The notes beneath the pieces are model-generated. The model saw only the letters and a list, made by a program, of their open reading frames with translations, was not told the origin of the DNA and made no database searches. A DNA stretch of 64,000 bases from Ralstonia sp. UBA689 (GTDB taxonomy: Bacteria > Pseudomonadota > Gammaproteobacteria > Burkholderiales > Burkholderiaceae), in contig NZ_DBMV01000010.1 of the NCBI RefSeq assembly GCF_002298975.1, forward strand, positions 62,001 through 126,000, written 5' to 3'. A program made the translations under genes and the position numbers. This document shows, piece after piece, positions 63,313 to 64,000 of the stretch; the first letter of the stretch is position 1, and every line of letters starts with the position of its first letter.

Positions 63313-63885
63313 TTACTGGCGGCCGCGCACAAACTGCTTGGTCACCCCGACGATGCGCTCGCCGAATAGTTTGGCGGTTTCCAGATCACCGGGCAGCGGC
63401 CCCTCTTCCGGGCTCGAATCCGACGGCGCCTGCGACAGCGCGCCACCGAAGCCGCCCATGTAGTTGATGTCGTTGCGCGTGGCAGCCTTGCTGTTGGCCG
63501 GCATCATGCCCGTACCCACCCAGATCATCCCGTGCTGCTGCGACAGCGTCCACAGGTACTGAATCGACGCGTACTTGTCGCCATTGATGGACGCGGAGTT
63601 GGTAAAGCCCGCAGCCACCTTGTCTTTCCACGCACCGGTGAACCATGCCTTGGACGAGGCATCGGCAAACTTCTTGAAGTCGCCCGACACGCCGCCCATG
63701 TAGGTCGGTGCGCCGAAGACGATGGCATCGACGCCGGCCAGCAGCGCCCAGGTGTCGTCATTGACGTCGGCCACCGAAATCAGGTGCGCCTCGGCGCCAG
63801 CGTTCTGCACGCCCGCGAACACCGCCTCGGCCTGCTTCTTGGTGTGGCCATAACCGCTGTGATAAACGACTGCAACTCGTGCCAT
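63313..63885 (-). CDS. WrbA-like flavodoxin-fold NAD(P)H:quinone oxidoreductase
   Basis: A 190-residue flavodoxin-fold protein. The FMN phosphate loop is VYHSGYGHTKKQAEAVF. The ring-binding segments are FGAPTYMGGVSGDFKKFAD and the GTGMMPANS region. It is shorter than canonical WrbA near its middle loop but belongs to the same superfamily. It would reduce quinones by two electrons to limit oxidative stress. The start MARVAVVYHSG follows GGAT-type spacing; a 24-codon extension is not homologous. Confidence 0.88.
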   Translation of the reverse strand: MARVAVVYHSGYGHTKKQAEAVFAGVQNAGAEAHLISVADVNDDTWALLAGVDAIVFGAPTYMGGVSGDFKKFADASSKAWFTGAWKDKVAAGFTNSASINGDKYASIQYLWTLSQQHGMIWVGTGMMPANSKAATRNDINYMGGFGGALSQAPSDSSPEEGPLPGDLETAKLFGERIVGVTKQFVRGRQ

Positions 63886-63921
63886 GGGAATCCTCTTGGG
63901 GTTGGAACAACTGGACAACAG

Positions 63922-63949
63922 AAAAGAAACGGCGCACCTAGCGTGCGCC
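63922..63949 (-). terminator. Terminator of the gene entering from the right edge
   Basis: On the minus strand GGCGCAC pairs with GTGCGCC around GCTAG and is followed by GTTTCTTTTC. It begins 7 nt after the stop codon of the partial gene. Confidence 0.75.
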
Positions 63950-63956
63950 GAGAACA

Positions 63957-64000
63957 TTACGGCAAATCGAACACCAGCACTTCGCTGTCTTCGCCGCGCG
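63957..64000 (-). CDS. C-terminal end of a gene, possibly pirin-family
   Basis: Only 14 codons and the stop are in the window, reading GEDSEVLVFDLP at the end. Pirin-family proteins often end in a VLLFDLP-like strand and frequently sit beside flavodoxin-fold quinone reductases, which suggests but does not prove the identity. Confidence 0.45.
   Translation of the reverse strand, partial: RGEDSEVLVFDLP

Overview
The window is GC-rich chromosomal DNA of a beta-proteobacterium. Gene content and protein sequences fit Ralstonia or a close Burkholderiales relative: a type VI secretion (T6SS) locus in tssB-tssC-hcp-tssE-tssF-tssG-clpV order, the hemF-nadD-rsfS-rlmH-maf-rng housekeeping run, and an msbA-waaL-waaE-dnaE region. 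The species assignment is inference. No rRNA, tRNA, CRISPR array, insertion sequence or prophage was recognised. 

Layout. 1-7977 (minus): seven T6SS genes, with clpV running off the left edge. 8213-8341: remnant of an AraC-type regulator. 8612-11032: a kexin-like S8 lipoprotease and a small secreted partner, closed by a strong terminator. 11222-16730: three AraC-family regulators, a decayed gene remnant, an FAD monooxygenase and a 146-residue protein of unknown function. 16798-18343: two envelope proteins of unknown role. 18367-24516 (minus): a 5-oxoproline (pyroglutamate) module comprising pxpBCA 5-oxoprolinase, the two-subunit DUF969/DUF979 permease, a TRAP-type binding protein with no TRAP permease beside it, and pyroglutamyl peptidase. 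24786-26000: Bcr/CflA drug exporter. 26430-31283: BMP-type (purine nucleoside-like) ABC importer. 31438-34913: DUF1232 protein and an EamA-SDR-mgsA-qor operon. 35127-37338: NCS1 nucleobase permease and upp. 37409-46369: HerA-like ATPase, then yebC, purD, hemF, nadD, rsfS, rlmH, maf and rng. 46394-52967: a benzoylformate/mandelate-type catabolic operon under a divergent LysR gene. 52982-58571: AhpD-like protein, LPS/lipid A export and glycosylation genes, and a frameshifted glycosyltransferase. 58608-64000: dnaE, trhO, a 41-residue lipoprotein, a WrbA-like flavoprotein and the last codons of a further gene.

How the genes work together. Pcp would release pyroglutamate from peptides, the binding protein and DUF969/979 pair could take it up, and PxpABC would hydrolyse it to glutamate. 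Separately, the MdlC-like decarboxylase, an aldehyde dehydrogenase, a ketopantoate-reductase-type dehydrogenase and an aromatic-acid-type MFS importer would turn a mandelate-like 2-hydroxy acid into a benzoate-like acid without the classical MdlA racemase and MdlB flavoenzyme. These two modules are the strongest candidates for under-described systems here. Also notable are the basic tail on RsfS, an SDR lacking its catalytic Tyr and Lys, and the broken glycosyltransferase in the LPS region.
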